From contig JACAAK010000002.1 of assembly GCA_025093985.1 (NCBI GenBank), positions 2,790,001 to 2,854,000 on the forward strand: a stretch of DNA of 64,000 bases, in the 5' to 3' direction. This DNA is from Calvatia gigantea. Taxonomy: Eukaryota > Basidiomycota > Agaricomycetes > Agaricales > Lycoperdaceae. Under the pieces are notes generated by a model that was given only the letters and a program-made list of their open reading frames with translations, made no database searches and had not been told where the DNA came from. How positions within the stretch are numbered: position 1 is the stretch's first letter; each line of letters opens with the position of its first letter. Below are positions 47,155 through 60,200 of this stretch, in pieces. The translations under genes and the position numbers were made by a program.

Positions 47155-49417
47155 TCACCGAATCCCAGCGGTGGCTTTTTGGAGGGCACGCTTAATACCA
47201 AGTTGAGCTTTCTTGAGCTCATCAGCTGTTGAATCCTCAATCTCCAATTTCTCAAGAGCGCGAGCAAGCTCAGCCTCAACTTGTGACTTGGCTCCACGCT
47301 TGAGCTTCATTCCGATTTCAGGCGAAGTGATGGTGCTCTCAACCTGGTGGATATAAGCCTCAAGGTCAGATTTGGCCTCATGGCGAGCAGTGAACTCCTT
47401 GTCGGCCTGCTTGAATTGCTCGGCGTCCTTAATCATCTGCTCGATCTCAACAGATGAGAGACGACCAACAGAGTTGGTAATGCCTGCAGAACAAGTACGT
47501 CAGAACGTGTACAGTAGCCCCTCATTGAACGGAACTTACTAATGGAAGCCTTGCGGCCGGAGGTACGGTCCTGAGCAGTGACCTTCAAGAGACCATTGGC
47601 ATCGACCTCAAAGGTGGTAACAAGTTCAGCCTGACCACGGGGCATGGGAGGAATGCCATTAAGTTCAAACTCGCCAAGAAGACGGTTGTCACGGCATTGG
47701 GTGCGCTCACCCTCGTAAACAGGGAAGGTGACAGTGGTCTGGTTGTCCTCGACGGTAGTGAAGACACGAGACTTGTTGGTGGGGATGGGAGTGTTACGAG
47801 GAACAACAACACCGAAGACGTCACCCTGCATTGCGACACCGAGGGACAACGGAGCAACATCGAGAAGGAGGAGATCCTTGGTCTGTTCCGAAGTTTGACC
47901 TGTGAGGACAGCAGCCTGGACGGCAGCACCGTAGGCAACGGCCTCATCGGGGTTAATGGACTTGTTGAGTTGACGACCACCGAAGTACTCAGAGACGAGT
48001 GCCTGGATCTTGGGGATACGGGTGGAACCGCCAACAAGGACAATATCGTCGACCTTCTCACGAGCCATCTTGGCATCCTTCAGGACCTTCTCGACAGGCT
48101 CAAGAGTGGACTTGAACATAGCAGCATTGATCTCTTCGAAGCGGGCACGGGTGATATTCGCAGAGAAGTCCTCACCCTGCACACAATATTAGACCTGTTC
48201 TGAACAAGTGACGACTAAGAACTAACCTGGTAGAGGGAATCAACTTCAACAGTGGTCTGAGTGACACTAGAGAGTGTCCTCTTGGCACGTTCGCAAGCAG
48301 ACCTAAGGCGCCTGAGAGCACGAGCATCGTCAGAGATATCGTGCTTAGTCTTCCTCTTGAACTCGTTCTTGAAGTGCTCGAGGAGAGCGTTATCGAAATC
48401 CTCGCCTCCAAGGTGAGTGTCACCAGCAGTAGCTTTCACGGCAAAGACGCCACCGCTAATGTTGAGGAGCGAAACATCGAAGGTTCCTCCTCCGAGATCG
48501 AAGATAAGGACGTTTTTCTCGGCCTTGGACTGGCGATCAAGGCCATAGGCAATGGCGGCAGCAGTGGGTTCATTGATGATACGAAGAACATCAAGTCCAG
48601 CGATTGTACCAGCGTCCTTGGTGGCAAGACGTTGCGAATCGTTGAAGTAGGCGGGAACACTGAACAAATGGAAACGGTAACGACAGTTAGATTGGCGCCA
48701 TGCTGTATTGAGCAGAAAGTAAATTTGACCCACGTGACAACGGCCTTCTTGACAGTCTTGCCAAGTTTAGCTTCGGAAATCTCCTTCATTTTGGTGAGAA
48801 CCATAGCCGAAATTTCTTGAGGGCTAAATGTCTTCTCGTCATTGAGGTAGTTGACCTTGATCAGAGGTGATCCATCTTTTTCAACGACCTCGAACGGCCA
48901 GTGGGTCATGTCCTGTGGAGCACATCAAAAACATGCAACCATAAGGAAGCGATCAGCAAACCTTTTTCACGTCGGGATCACTACAAGAAAATAAATGAGA
49001 TCTAAAAGATTTCCAGAATACGGCACGGTACTCACTCATAACGACGACCAATGAGCCGCTTGGCGTCGAAGACAGTGTTTTTAGGGTTCATCGCTGCCTG
49101 GTTCTTAGCGGCATCACCAATCAAACGCTCCTCAGCAGAGAAAGCGACGTATGACGGTGTTGTGCGGTTACCCTCTACACAAAACAGAAAAAGACGAACA
49201 GGCTAAGAGGCAGGGAAAACCAGCACGAGACAGGGAAAGCACGAACGATCGTTGGCAATGATTTCGACACGGTCATTTTGCCACACACCGACGCAGCTGT
49301 CATGAGGTCGATCCATGAGATATGTCGACCGCCGACATTGATAAGGTAGAAGACTTACGAGTAGGTAGTGCCAAGATCAATACCGACGGCGCCCTCAAAG
49401 AGATCTTCTGCAGACAT
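47155..49417 (-). CDS. SSB1: Ribosome-associated Hsp70 chaperone (SSB type)
   Basis: An Hsp70 with [24 protein letters not shown] at the start (49417). The ATPase domain blocks are [57 protein letters not shown] and [13 protein letters not shown]. The substrate-binding domain has [19 protein letters not shown] and [11 protein letters not shown]. The C-terminus ends [12 protein letters not shown] with no EEVD. Lack of EEVD and the phrase [24 protein letters not shown] place it with fungal SSB, which works with RAC (zuotin/Ssz1) at the ribosomal tunnel exit, rather than cytosolic SSA. Seven or so introns. Divergent from uS2m with 141 bp between starts. Confidence 0.93.
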
Positions 49418-49558
49418 GTTTTCAGTTTTTTTGGGAGAAGGAGATGAGGAAGTTGGTGGGGTGGGGTGAAGATGGCCGGACAGAAAAAAAAATCGATGAA
49501 GTGAGGTAAGCAGCCAGCTTGAATTTTACACAGCCACAGTAAGTCCATTGTTAACCTT
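49418..49558. promoter_or_regulatory. 141-bp divergent promoter of SSB and uS2m
   Basis: The shortest head-to-head gap of the window. It contains an A-rich stretch on the + strand (about 49482-49493). No further element recognised. Confidence 0.5.
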
Positions 49559-50528
49559 ATGTCGTCCCAACGCCTTCACCTGTGGTTGGCCGCTGCTACA
49601 CGATGCTCGCGCCATTCCCCCCCAAAACCCCACGGTACAGCGCAGTTGCGCTTCTTGGAAACGGATGCGTCACGCCGCCTTGAAACCGTCGAGGACTGGG
49701 CCGAACTCACGACACACCGGGAACAACTCAGTCTATTGAGTGCGCCAACATATCTCTGGGTGTAACCATTCCCCGTATTAACCCTTTTACACAGTTAACC
49801 AGCTTTCGAAATATGGGTCAGACCAAATACCGAACACCTCGTTCAAGCCGAGGGATTCTCTTCACAAACCACCAGCACAGGGCACACTTTCGGCACTTTT
49901 GGCAGCTGGCGCACATTTCGGTCACGCAGCTACTCGGATGAATCCCAACTTCATGCCCTACGCGTACGGCACCCGTGCAGGCATTACCGTCATCGATCTC
50001 GACCAAACCCTCCCTCTCCTCCGTCGTGCTGCCAACCTTGTACGAGCTATTGCTAGAAGTCGGGGTTCTGTTGTTTTCATCGGAACCCGTCCTGACCTCC
50101 AACCTGTGGTTCAAAAAGCCGTTGGACGCCTTGGGAAGCAAGGTTATTCAGTTGGTGATCGTTGGTTACCGGGCACTTTGACCAACCGCCGACACTTCTT
50201 CGGCAACGATGTCGACAAACTCAAAGCGATCCCTGATTTAGCTATATTTCTCAACCCTACGCAAAATATGAACGCCATACGGGAATGCGCGGCGGAGCAT
50301 GTCCCTACTATTGGTATCATCGACTCCAATGTCGACCCTCGAATCGTCATGTATCCCATTCCGGCCAACGACGAAAATACAAGGACAGCAGAGCTGATTG
50401 CAGGAATTCTCAGCATTGCAGGTCGGGAAGGGGTTGCTATTGCTGATGCAGAAGCGGAGAAGCATGCTGAGTCTTATACGAGACGTCTAAGGCAACGGCG
50501 AGCAGCAACACCAGGATTTAGAGCGTAA
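49559..50528 (+). CDS. MRP4: Mitochondrial ribosomal protein uS2m (MRP4/MRPS2)
   Basis: A mitoribosomal small-subunit protein. MSSQRLHLWLAAATRCSRHS is a plausible mitochondrial presequence. One 45-nt-class intron (about 49759-49803) joins PTYLW to LSKYGSDQIPN. The S2 fold begins LLAAGAHFGHAATRMNPNFMPYAYGTRAGITVIDLDQTLPLL and continues VVFIGTRPD, RWLPGTLTN, PDLAIFLNPTQNMNAIRECAAEHVPTIGIIDSNVDP and YPIPANDEN, all S2 hallmarks. It ends TPGFRA. Two exons, complete. Confidence 0.95.
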
Positions 50529-50555
50529 TACAGCATATCGCTTCTCCATCTAGAT

Positions 50556-52347
50556 TTAATCTACTCTGCTACGTGATTGGTACTGTTGGATTTCATACCA
50601 ATGCTCTGTAGATAGGACTCGGTCAGCCGACTTGAGCGTACTCCTAATATAATTTTTCATACCTTCTGCTTGCTTCAATGCACGAGCATTGCCCTCGAGT
50701 TTGTTAAGCGTCTCAACGTACTCGTCCTCCTCTACACTGTCGAAGACAATTCCCCCCCCAGCCTGTAGATACGCGGTTCCCTCCTTGAAAACCATGGTCC
50801 GGATGGCAATACAGGTATCCATCTCGTCTTCAGCGAAGTCGAAATGACCAACAGCTCCAGCATAGACACCACGTCTCTCCCCTTCCAAAGAGGAAATAAT
50901 CTCTATCGCTTTAATTTTTGGAGCCCCGGACACCGTTCCAGCCGGGAAGATAGATCTGAAAGCATCAAATCTAAATTTTACCAGTAATAAGTGGTGCGCA
51001 ATTTGCGGATCCAAAAAGACGGCCTGCCTTGACATTCCCTCCCGTAAGAGACCAGAGACTTGCGATGACAGGTGGATGACATGACTAAACTTCTCAACTT
51101 GCATCAGACGATCCACCTTGACGGTCTTAGGTTGGCAGACACGGTTCACATCATTGCGCGCAAGGTCCACAAGCATGATGTGCTCTGCCCGATCCTTTTC
51201 CGAAGCTTGGAGAATAGCGCCCAGCTTTTCATCCTCTGGTACAAGTTGTCACTTTCCTTCTCCGTATCTGGACACTGCACAAACACACCTTCTGGCGTTT
51301 TGCCTCGCTTTATAGTCCCAGCGATGGCATGATTGAACACAACGTTCTTGTGGACTTTGCATAACGTTTCTGGGCTAGCACCAACGACTTGGAAGTCACC
51401 AAAGTCGAGGTAGAACATGTACGGCGAGGGATTGACTTGACGAAGGTGACGATAAGCATTAAAAGGATGAAGGTCCGTCTTCCGTGCTAGCCGTTGGGAT
51501 GGGACAGCTTGAATAATATCACCAGCAACGATGTGTTCCTTGAGTTTCGTTACAAAGCCCTCATAGCCAGCCTTCCCAACATTAGAGACAGCCTCGTTTC
51601 CGAGCGTGATAGGAGCCTGAATCGGCTCTGGCGTTGCAGAGGTCAGAAGTGTCTTGGCTAGACGACGAGCCTTAGCAACTGCAGTTTGATAGATGAAGGC
51701 GAGGTTCCTAGGTGGCGATGTCTTGGGGCTAAAGACATGAGAGACGACTTTAAGAGTTTGGGAGATACGGTCATAGATGAGGAGTGTATCGACGAGCATG
51801 AAAACGGCTTCCGGAATCCCTAAAGAGTCTCCAAGCTCGGTCTTTGTCTTGGGCTCAAAGTGCTGGACGCAGTCATAGGAGACATAGCCAATCGCACCAC
51901 CAGTGAATGTCGGGACCTCGGGTATCTTGACATACTGGTGGAGGGCAAGTTCTTTCTGTAAAGCAATCATTGGATCACCAGTGGTTTCTTCTTTGGGGCC
52001 GGTTTTAATAATTTTCAAGGGATCTGAAGCATAACAGCATTAACACCAGACCTACAACCCGGGTTATAACTCACCAGCTCCGATGAAACTATATCTAGCA
52101 ATGTTTTCTCCGCCAACCACAGATTCAAGGAGGAAACTGTACTTGGAGTCTTTGGCGATGCGAAGGTATGCCATACATGGCGTAATCAAGTCCGCAGGGA
52201 GTTCGACATAGATTGGGACACAGTTTCCCTTCTTTTCATGGACGATTAGTCGTTCAACGGTTTGGTATGAGGGAAATGCGGTGAGTTTCTGAATATCTCG
52301 TGAGCAGTCTTTCACAAAAGATGAGGAGAGCATACCTGGGGATCCAT
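50556..52347 (-). CDS. TRP2: Anthranilate synthase component I
   Basis: The first step of tryptophan synthesis, chorismate to anthranilate. A 12-nt first exon (ATG at 52347, MDPQ) splices to [16 protein letters not shown]. The feedback-site motif LLES is in [22 protein letters not shown]. Chorismate-binding blocks: [16 protein letters not shown] [50 protein letters not shown] joined over a 53-nt intron to [64 protein letters not shown] and [13 protein letters not shown]. It ends SRSRVD. Component II (TrpG) is elsewhere in the genome. Convergent with uS2m, with only 27 bp between stops. Confidence 0.95.
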
Positions 52348-53004
52348 CTTAGTATATGCCTGGAATACAACCAGGTCCCTTTTATAAGAGATTTGGACAC
52401 GTCTATGCTCAGAAAAGCATGAAAGTACTGAGATATCGTCTAGCCTCCGCGACTCAAGCGCTCATCGCATCAATGATCGGGATTTTTCCCCATGGCTCCA
52501 TAAACGATCAGGGTGCTACATCACACCACATGTCACAACTGTTTGCTAATTCCTTCACTAGCAAACTCAATGCCGTTTTGTCTTTCCTTGGTTCTAATCT
52601 TTAAGAAAAGTTTTATCGGGGAGTGCAGATTATTCATGTGGATACACCGAAAAAACCTGAGGAGCAGAAAGAAAGGGAATACTTGAGCTACATACCAGGG
52701 ACAGGAATAACCCAATCAAGGGTGGTGATCTATCCCCCACTGAAACGTGACCAAAGGTATTTCGGGTGTCTGAACTGCCGCTTGCACTTGCAGTCCCACT
52801 ACAATTTCTTGTACGAACTCGTGCTGGGCTGGATCGCCTGCATTCCAGTATACAGTCCCACCTACTGTGTGGTTCATCGCAGTTACATAGCCAAGACACC
52901 ATTATACACGAATAGAACGCCGGGGGAACAGCCAAATCAGTGTCCTCGCCTCGATTTCGGCTGAGCCATCTCACGTCGCTTGTTAACTCGCCCATTCTTC
53001 CATC

Positions 53005-54649
53005 ATGATTACACCCCGGTTCACTTGTTCTCAGACAGCTGAGTCCGTCATCATCTCCGTATATTGCCCTTCCATCCGCGTGCGTCGTAGAACTCATCTC
53101 ACCTCCCTATGAATCTCATATACCTATTTTGCGCCGGGATAGGCCACTGACGTCGAAATTGATGTTGATGAAACGCTGGTTTCTCTCTATGCCAATCCGT
53201 ACTACTTGCGATTGAACTTCTCCCATCCCTTAGTCGAAGACAATACCTCCTCGGCAAAATATGATCCAAGTTCAGGGTATCTGACAGTCTCTCTAACCAA
53301 GGAGAACAAGGGACAAGAATTCAAGGACCTTGACCTTCTCACGAAATTGTTAGCCCCGCGGAAAACTAAGACGGAACCGGCGATCGAGGTGCTTTCCTCC
53401 CAGGATAACGAAGAAGAGGAGCTAGTGTCAAATATTGACAAGTTATCTTTGGAACGGAATGAGATGCTGGAGGGTAAGAACGCCACTCTTGACATAGTTA
53501 TATTATCAACAAATATGTCTTAGCGGCCGAAAATGATTGGCAGCTGCTCCAACGACTGCCAAAAGAAAGCCCGTCCCTAGAAACCTCTCTCCAGAAATAT
53601 TACGGGTTCTTGGACGCTTACTCTGGATATTTCCGACATGTTACGCATACAGAAAATGAAATCAATGAACTTGGTCCTGACGTTGAAATTTGTCCGCCTG
53701 ATGAGCGAAGGCGGCGGCGTGTTCAACACGAGAACGAGAAATGGGACGAAGAACACTATATGTAAGGTTCTTGACAAACACCCTGGAATACTTATATATG
53801 TGCCACTTAGAGCGGACTACGCGGACGGTGAAAACATTCAGGAGCTTCTTCAATGGACGCATCCCCACGTCGCCGCTACCAAGAGAGTTGAGTACACAGA
53901 AAGAGAAAACCTTGCAATGATGTGCTTGCCCCGTAAAGAATGTAAAACCAGGGTTGCGTTGACCCCCCCAACTACCTATCGCTGATAAACTTTAGATCTG
54001 ACAACACCGATCCAAACTCATTATCTCTACCTCACCCTCGTCACACTACTCTTCTCATATGCATACGAGTCACGGACAACTCAGCATGACCCAACGCCCG
54101 AAAGTGCGTGGACGATATGCAATCTCACGCCAGCGTTCTCCGCTCTTGACCCACCTAGTCCAAGATTACCTCTTTGCTCCACGCAAATGACAGATCCAAG
54201 CGCCTTCTCACTCGAAGAGATTGGTGCGACATTGGTACCTTCGTACAGGCGGGCGCTGTCCTTTCCCCTTTATCGTTCGTTTGCCTTGGCGGATGTTTGC
54301 CGAACCGACGTCTCCCGCATTCTGCTCAAAGGAAAAAAGACCGTTGTTCGGTGTCTATTGGAAATGAAAGATATTTTCGATCATCACGAAGTATACTACA
54401 TTTATAGCAAGGTTTGGGTCGATGACTTCTGTTCATGGACACAAACCTACGCGAGGTTCGTCGATTCCCACAGGACTCACTTATCTTGTGATTATGGACA
54501 TCCTTCTTAGTGACGACACCCTCAATAAATTAGGAGAACTACTGGGGCGGGCGAAGGTTGAGAAGGCCGCCCTCGGTTGGGGATTAGAGGGATTAGAGGC
54601 CGTTGCGAGTGAAGCTATGGATCGAGAAACCGATAGCGACGATGAATAG
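53005..54649 (+). CDS. SHQ1: SHQ1, box H/ACA snoRNP assembly chaperone
   Basis: A dyskerin/Cbf5 chaperone. Exon 1 MITPRFTCSQTAESVIISVYCPSIR splices to ATDVEIDVDETLVSLYANPYYLRLNF, the CS-like N-domain (with LLAPRKTKTEP). The helical Shq1 domain follows: DWQLLQRLPKE, TSLQKYYGFLDAYSGYF, DYADGENIQELLQWTHPHV, ERENLAMMCLPRKE, LYLTLVTLLFSYAYESRTT, SYRRALSFPLYRSF, GKKTVVRCLLEMKDIFDHHEVYYIYSKVWVDDFC. The last exon (from about 54510) gives LLGRAKVEKAALGWGLEGLE and ends in the acidic tail DSDDE. Five or so introns. All family blocks are present. Confidence 0.92.
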
Positions 54650-56419
54650 TGGACCCTACGCGCCCGCAAAATCGAAGGAGATGGCATGTGGCGGAGGGTC
54701 GTCACTATGTTCAATTCAAGGTGTCACCTGTGCCGTCATACTTACAAGTTTACCTGCATGAGTATCAATTGTCCAGGTTAACCAATGGTTGGGAACACCT
54801 TCCATGACTCTGAAATCTATTGAAGTTTGTGGCGCATGCAGGGAGCAAGCCGTCGACTGCGCCGCTCGGGTTTGATCATGGTTAAACACGGGACAAAGCC
54901 TATCCGATCTCGGAACCCCTCGTGGTTCTTACATGCTGAGATCGAACGTTATACCGAAGGTAGGGAGGGCCGTATTTCCGCAGTGTCATCAGGAGATGCT
55001 ACCTATATTACATGATGTATGACAAACATACGGGCCAGACGGGCGTCCTGTTCACCTATTGTGGTGAGTAGCCTCGGTGGGTTATCATGGGAAATAGAAA
55101 CCTTCTCTCTCGCTAGTCAACAGAGTTGGAGGGGGTTCCGACACGTCACAAAATCATAATCGCAGAGTCGCCCTTCGGCAAAAGACCGTCAAACTGACAA
55201 ATAGTGAATAGTTACCTAGATACCAGTCACACCTGCCACAATGCGTGAGTTCTGCTTCGATGTGGTGGATACGTGCTCCCCTCGACAGTGCTTCTCTGCT
55301 ATCGCCTAATATTGGATACAGTTCTTCGGTATCCGCTGGTTGGTGGCCACCACGCGCGGCTTCTGGCGGTAGAGTGCGAACTGACAGAGTGAGATGCCCA
55401 CCATGCCCACCAAAGATCGAGCTACCCTTCTGAAATCAAATCTATCACATACCTTTCCTGCAGTCAGCTCATTAATAGCCGCAGGTTAGGGAATTCTATG
55501 ACGTAGGTGTTACTTCGCGAATGCATGTGGTTTATGGACACTTAACATCAGACCACAGAATATCTTACCAGTCTCATGAATCCCTGTCAAATTGATAGGC
55601 CGATGACGGCGATTTTGTTCGTTGAAAGCTAGCGGGTAGCTTGTACCGTACGTAGATCTTCCTCCACCACCCCCTCCCCGACGCGGTCCAAAGAAACCTG
55701 ATGCCTGAGTTTACAGTACCACGCACTATGTCTCAAATTTATAGTCCTTATGCCCTCCAGCTCTGTGCACCCAGCGTATCTAAATCGAGTTACTGTATTG
55801 TGTCAACGCCAATTATGAATAGTGGAGTGGAGTTGTTCTGTAAGGTAGTCACTTGAAAACGTGCTGCTCTGATGTAGGTTTGCTGAAGTGAAATTACTTA
55901 AGACTTTTCTCATTGGTAGAATCAATCAGCTCACAAAAATAAGTAAAACTCCCACCCCGCTGAGCGGCTGCAATTAAAACAGTCAACTGCCAGACCAGCG
56001 AAGGACTATCATGTGCAGGATGACAAGAAGAACTGTCGGCATTAAGACATCCCCGGAAGGGGGACAATTACGGTGATTTGTGATTGGCCCGCAATGCTAC
56101 TGACGCCATTAAAACAACCGAGGTACTTCAGGTGATGCGTACGCATGCAGTAGAGCGTTATTGAAGGGCTCAATCTCAGTCTAGGTGAGTTGCCCGACAA
56201 TTGGTGATCTGCTCGGGTGTTTTTCGCGTGTTTGGCGTGTGTAACAAGGTAGTTTGCGACTGGACAATCAGCAATGAAAAGGTATTTGAGATGGTCATGC
56301 ACATACCGAGCATCGTCAGAACCTCCAGAGATACATGTGTTTCCTGTCGCCCATGAGAACGAGTGCTGGCCCTGGAACATATTTAATGGCATGGAACAGG
56401 ACCAGGGAAAGTAACCAAG
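54650..56419. other. 1.8 kb without a recognisable gene
   Basis: No supported gene. A possible ATG-plus-intron start near 55240 leads only to a very short frame. ATATTTAA near 56379-56386 could be the TATA element of the cutinase gene, about 35-40 bp before its ATG. Confidence 0.5.
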
Positions 56420-57240
56420 ATGTTCTCCAAAGGTTTCGCAGCGTTCGTACTCGTAGCCTCCGCTCTCTCGGTGGGCGCAGTTCCTGCACCAACATCTCCT
56501 TGTGCTGCGGTGCACATAATCGCCGGCCGGGGTTCTACTGAGCCACCTGGTGCAGGTGCTATTGGTGCTTTGGTCCAACAGGTCCAACAACAGAGCCGTC
56601 AGACAGTCTCCACAACAGCAGTCGATTACCCGGCGACTCTGACAAACTACGCCAGCAGTTCCGCGCAAGGGACGTCCGCAACAAAAACGATGTTGACCAA
56701 CCAGGCCAACGCTTGTCCCAACCAGAAAATCGTTCTGGTTGGGTACTCTCAGGTGATCCTCAATTCCCGTCTGGTCACTTTTATAAATTGAACAATCGTC
56801 ACCCTTACAATAGGGTGCTCATATCATTGGTGACGCTGTCGCCGGAGGTGGAGGAGTTGCGGGTTTGGGAGCTGCAACCCCTCCCGTAAGTGCTACCATT
56901 GCAAATCGGGGTAAGCCCATGTTCCGATCCTCGTTTGCAGTGGCCACGTCCAAGCAGTTCCTAACGTCGAGCTTCAACAGTAACCGCCATTGTCCAGCTT
57001 GGTGACCCTCGTCATGTCCCTTTCCAGTCATTTGATAGGGGTACATCATTGAGGAGCGGCCTTTTCCCCCGCCTTGCCAGTCAGCAATATAGCTCCACAC
57101 TCCAACCCCGCATTCAATCTTTCTGTGATTTCAATGACCCGTTCTGCGATTCCGGCATTAATACGCTTGTCCACTTGACATATCTTGACAGGTATCAAGA
57201 CCAGGCTGCATCGTTTATCCTCCAACAAATCGGGGGTTAG
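56420..57240 (+). CDS. Secreted CE5 esterase (cutinase/acetylxylan esterase family)
   Basis: Carbohydrate esterase family 5, a small alpha/beta hydrolase that cleaves cutin esters or acetyl groups of xylan. Signal peptide MFSKGFAAFVLVASALSVGA. Catalytic Ser110 is in IVLVGYSQ-GAHI, read across an intron at about 56754-56814. The oxyanion-site motif is IIAGRGSTEP. QLGDPRHVP follows a second intron (about 56910-56981). The Asp is in the Cys-bounded loop CDFNDPFCDSG and the His in LVHLTYL. Four cysteines sit where the family's disulfides are. About 225 residues, complete. Cutinase and acetylxylan esterase cannot be told apart safely. Confidence 0.9.
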
Positions 57241-60200
57241 GCATGTGGATGCGTATACGTCGAAGAACATTCCGAGCAGCGAAAGAGCTTTTTGCGATAG
57301 CATTTTGTCGTAGTATTTTGGAATGCAATATATGCCGTTGAAAGAAGCTGTCCAACCAACATGTCATTCCGTAATCGAATACGAAGAAGACGTCTCCACC
57401 CTCATGGGAGCTATTTTCCATACTCACGAGAGTATGGGAAGTGTCTCTTTCCCATCGTGAGTCGTAACCAGGGTCAAAGTTGAGATGGAGACCTGTGGAG
57501 AGAGGTGCCAGGACACATCCAACTGATTTGGCGCCTTGAGTGGAGAATGAGGTCATGTGGCCGCTGCCCAGGGATTCCTAAGTGCTAGAGGGTATCTTAT
57601 CGACAAAAAAATGTTCCAAAAACTAAGGCGATGGTCAGACGACTCCAATGCTCGACACTGCCGGCAAAAACATCCCCCATGTTCAACGAAAGGTGGCAAG
57701 GGTAAAGGGAAGTCATACGGAGCGTGACAAGCCTTCCGCTCAAGCGACCTGATGTCGGAAGCAGAACCAAAGTTTAGCCTCGAAGGAGCAAACAAGTTCG
57801 TACGTGGCACGCAGGAGAGCGTCGGTGAGAAATCAGTCACGGAGATGCCTGCTTTGTTGGCTGCTGCGAGGCCGACTGACAAATCCAAGTTATCAAAACA
57901 AGGGTAAGTCGACCAGGGACCGCGCATCATGTGCTCTTTACCCTTTTAACCGGCGTCGAGCAGCACACAACGTCCTCCCAACCCATCAATCTCCTACCCT
58001 TCTCCCACATCCTTCCAATGTGATGGGCACTCATGGAAAGGCTTTTCTTGTGATTGCCGAGAAACCTCGGTGGGCTTCCTAACGAACCCTGCGGCTGTCC
58101 AGAACGTCTTGCGACCCTTGGTTCCATTAATTTGGCCAGCGCGGATTCAATATAAGAACCAAGAAACCGCGGCTTTGGGGCAGCTGAGCAGGAAGCGCGG
58201 GTGTCCTCGAGGGCTGTATGTTGCATCCACTTAATGGCCGCCAGCATCAAGAGCCCCAGATGTGACGTGTAGGAATGTGTGTTAAAAAGAACCGAATTGA
58301 GACCAAGTGGCGATCCCTTGAATGAAAAGGGTCTCACGCGAGGATACTTTCACCGGCTCTCTGGATAAGTATTCTGACAGCGGATTTCTCCTCAGGCCGA
58401 TGTATATCTATCCTTATTCTCAAGAATCGGTAAGTACTCCCAGTAAGCAGTAATGGGGTAACTTCTAACGAGGCCATTTCGGAATAAGAATAGCTTTCTA
58501 TCCTTATCGTTCGGTCGTTATATCTACCCTTCATTTTCGCTCGAAGTGGTACGCTGTTGATAGAAGCGACGAGCGCAGTGATCTCGAGTAACAGCATGGA
58601 TCTGGCATGCCCATCAAATTGGCTTCTTAGCTTGCCACATTTCTTAGCTCCTGTTTTTTCTGTACTTGGTGAATTGGAATTAAAGGGCACCTAGTTGCTA
58701 AGTGTAGTGAGCATCCGCCAAATGTCCGGGTTCAGAAAGGCGGGAATACGCCACGGGGGTGGGCTGAGGTGCTTTTAGAACTGTTCCAAGTTCATGGGCG
58801 TGACTCCGGCCGTAGCCCGGATTTTCAACCCAGGAAAGTCATTTGCGGAGCGATGGGGGATTGTCCCGACCTGGACACTTCCAGTTCGCCTGAACTATTC
58901 CGCTCATTTTTCCATCTTCACGTACACGCTATAATGAAGCCAATTCAGCCGACGGACGATTCGCACTACGGGGTTTAACTATGTTATCCACGAAAAGGCT
59001 CGAGGCTAGAATTGGGATAGAATTGAATTCCGGGGGGAGCAAGAACCAATTTGGCCACGAATACGTACATCATCCGAAAATATGGACTACGACACCCCCA
59101 AGCCACGACGAAGTTAAATATGTGCACTTGGCATTTTACGGTCTCTTGCGGCAAGCCATTTTAGCCCTCTACGCCCCCATTCCGAACATAGGCCAAATTT
59201 CGAGAATAATTATTCATTCATAATGTACCATTGAAACGCCGAAGGTTCATCTCGATGTAAGTACCACACGCCAGCTCAGACGGCCATTGTTAGCCGTGCA
59301 TCTGGGTGTTCGAAAGTCCCCACGGCGCTAGAGAAGCCTTCCGAATATCGTTATTCCGATTACCGAGCGCCGAGCAGCCTGTGGGACTGGGTACCAGCTC
59401 TTTGTTGCCTTGTTGAGCCACTGACCAGGTACTCGCCACAGCTATAGCCACGATATTAACAACTTCACAAAGCATAAATCTTTTCAGTTCAACCAGCTGC
59501 GTCTGCGGTGTGGACACTGGAGACACAGCGTTCATTCCCCCAAAATGTGTTTCAAAGCGTATTAAAAAAAGATCACCGAAAAACTCAGACAGAATTGCCC
59601 CAAAAGACACCAACCAAAGAAGGTAATCAGAAACGCGAGTCTGTCGGAGTGGCAAATGGGAAAGCCAGTGGAAAACCCTCGCATCTTGTTGCAGGATCGG
59701 ACGCTGAGTACTGAGTCGGTACCGAAAATCAGCCCGGATTAGAATGTCTATCAATCAAATAAGGTAAGTAGGTAAGCGCACTGCAACACAGGTAAGTAGC
59801 TGGGCCCAGGCGGTCATTCATAGGGCTCTGCCCTTCATTTCCCCTTCTCCCCCATGCAGAGCCCAATATATTGGTCGATTACGGATGAAAGGCTTGCTGA
59901 TACCACACGACACTATCGGAGACCGCCTTGGGTGGGCGTGATTCCCAGGGCGAATGTATACCAACTTATTCCACACATGTGTGACGGGCTCGGCAAGCTT
60001 GCGGCCTTCCTTCGCTTGTTGATCAATCACGAGGTGAACTACGAGCGTAAGAAGAGCCAAGCGAATCGAGATAACAGCATGCCAAATAGTAAAAAATCGT
60101 ACATGTTGTTCGCGTACGATTCCTTGACACTACTTCGAGGTGGAGCATGTACCACTAGTTCTGTTCAAAAGGATTGTCATAGTTCACGTGAAACGACGAG

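Noticed and set aside
51249..51301. Apparent frameshift in TRP2 within the chorismate-binding domain
   Set aside because: Explained by a 53-nt GT...AG intron that restores TPE-EDEKLG exactly.
55240..55440. Possible tiny gene with ATG split by an intron
   Set aside because: The spliced frame is under 25 residues and resembles no known small ribosomal protein.
57215..58690. Run of adjacent minus-strand ORFs downstream of the cutinase
   Set aside because: Ser/Arg/Pro bias, no conserved motif and no coherent exon chain; could be a relic but cannot be supported.
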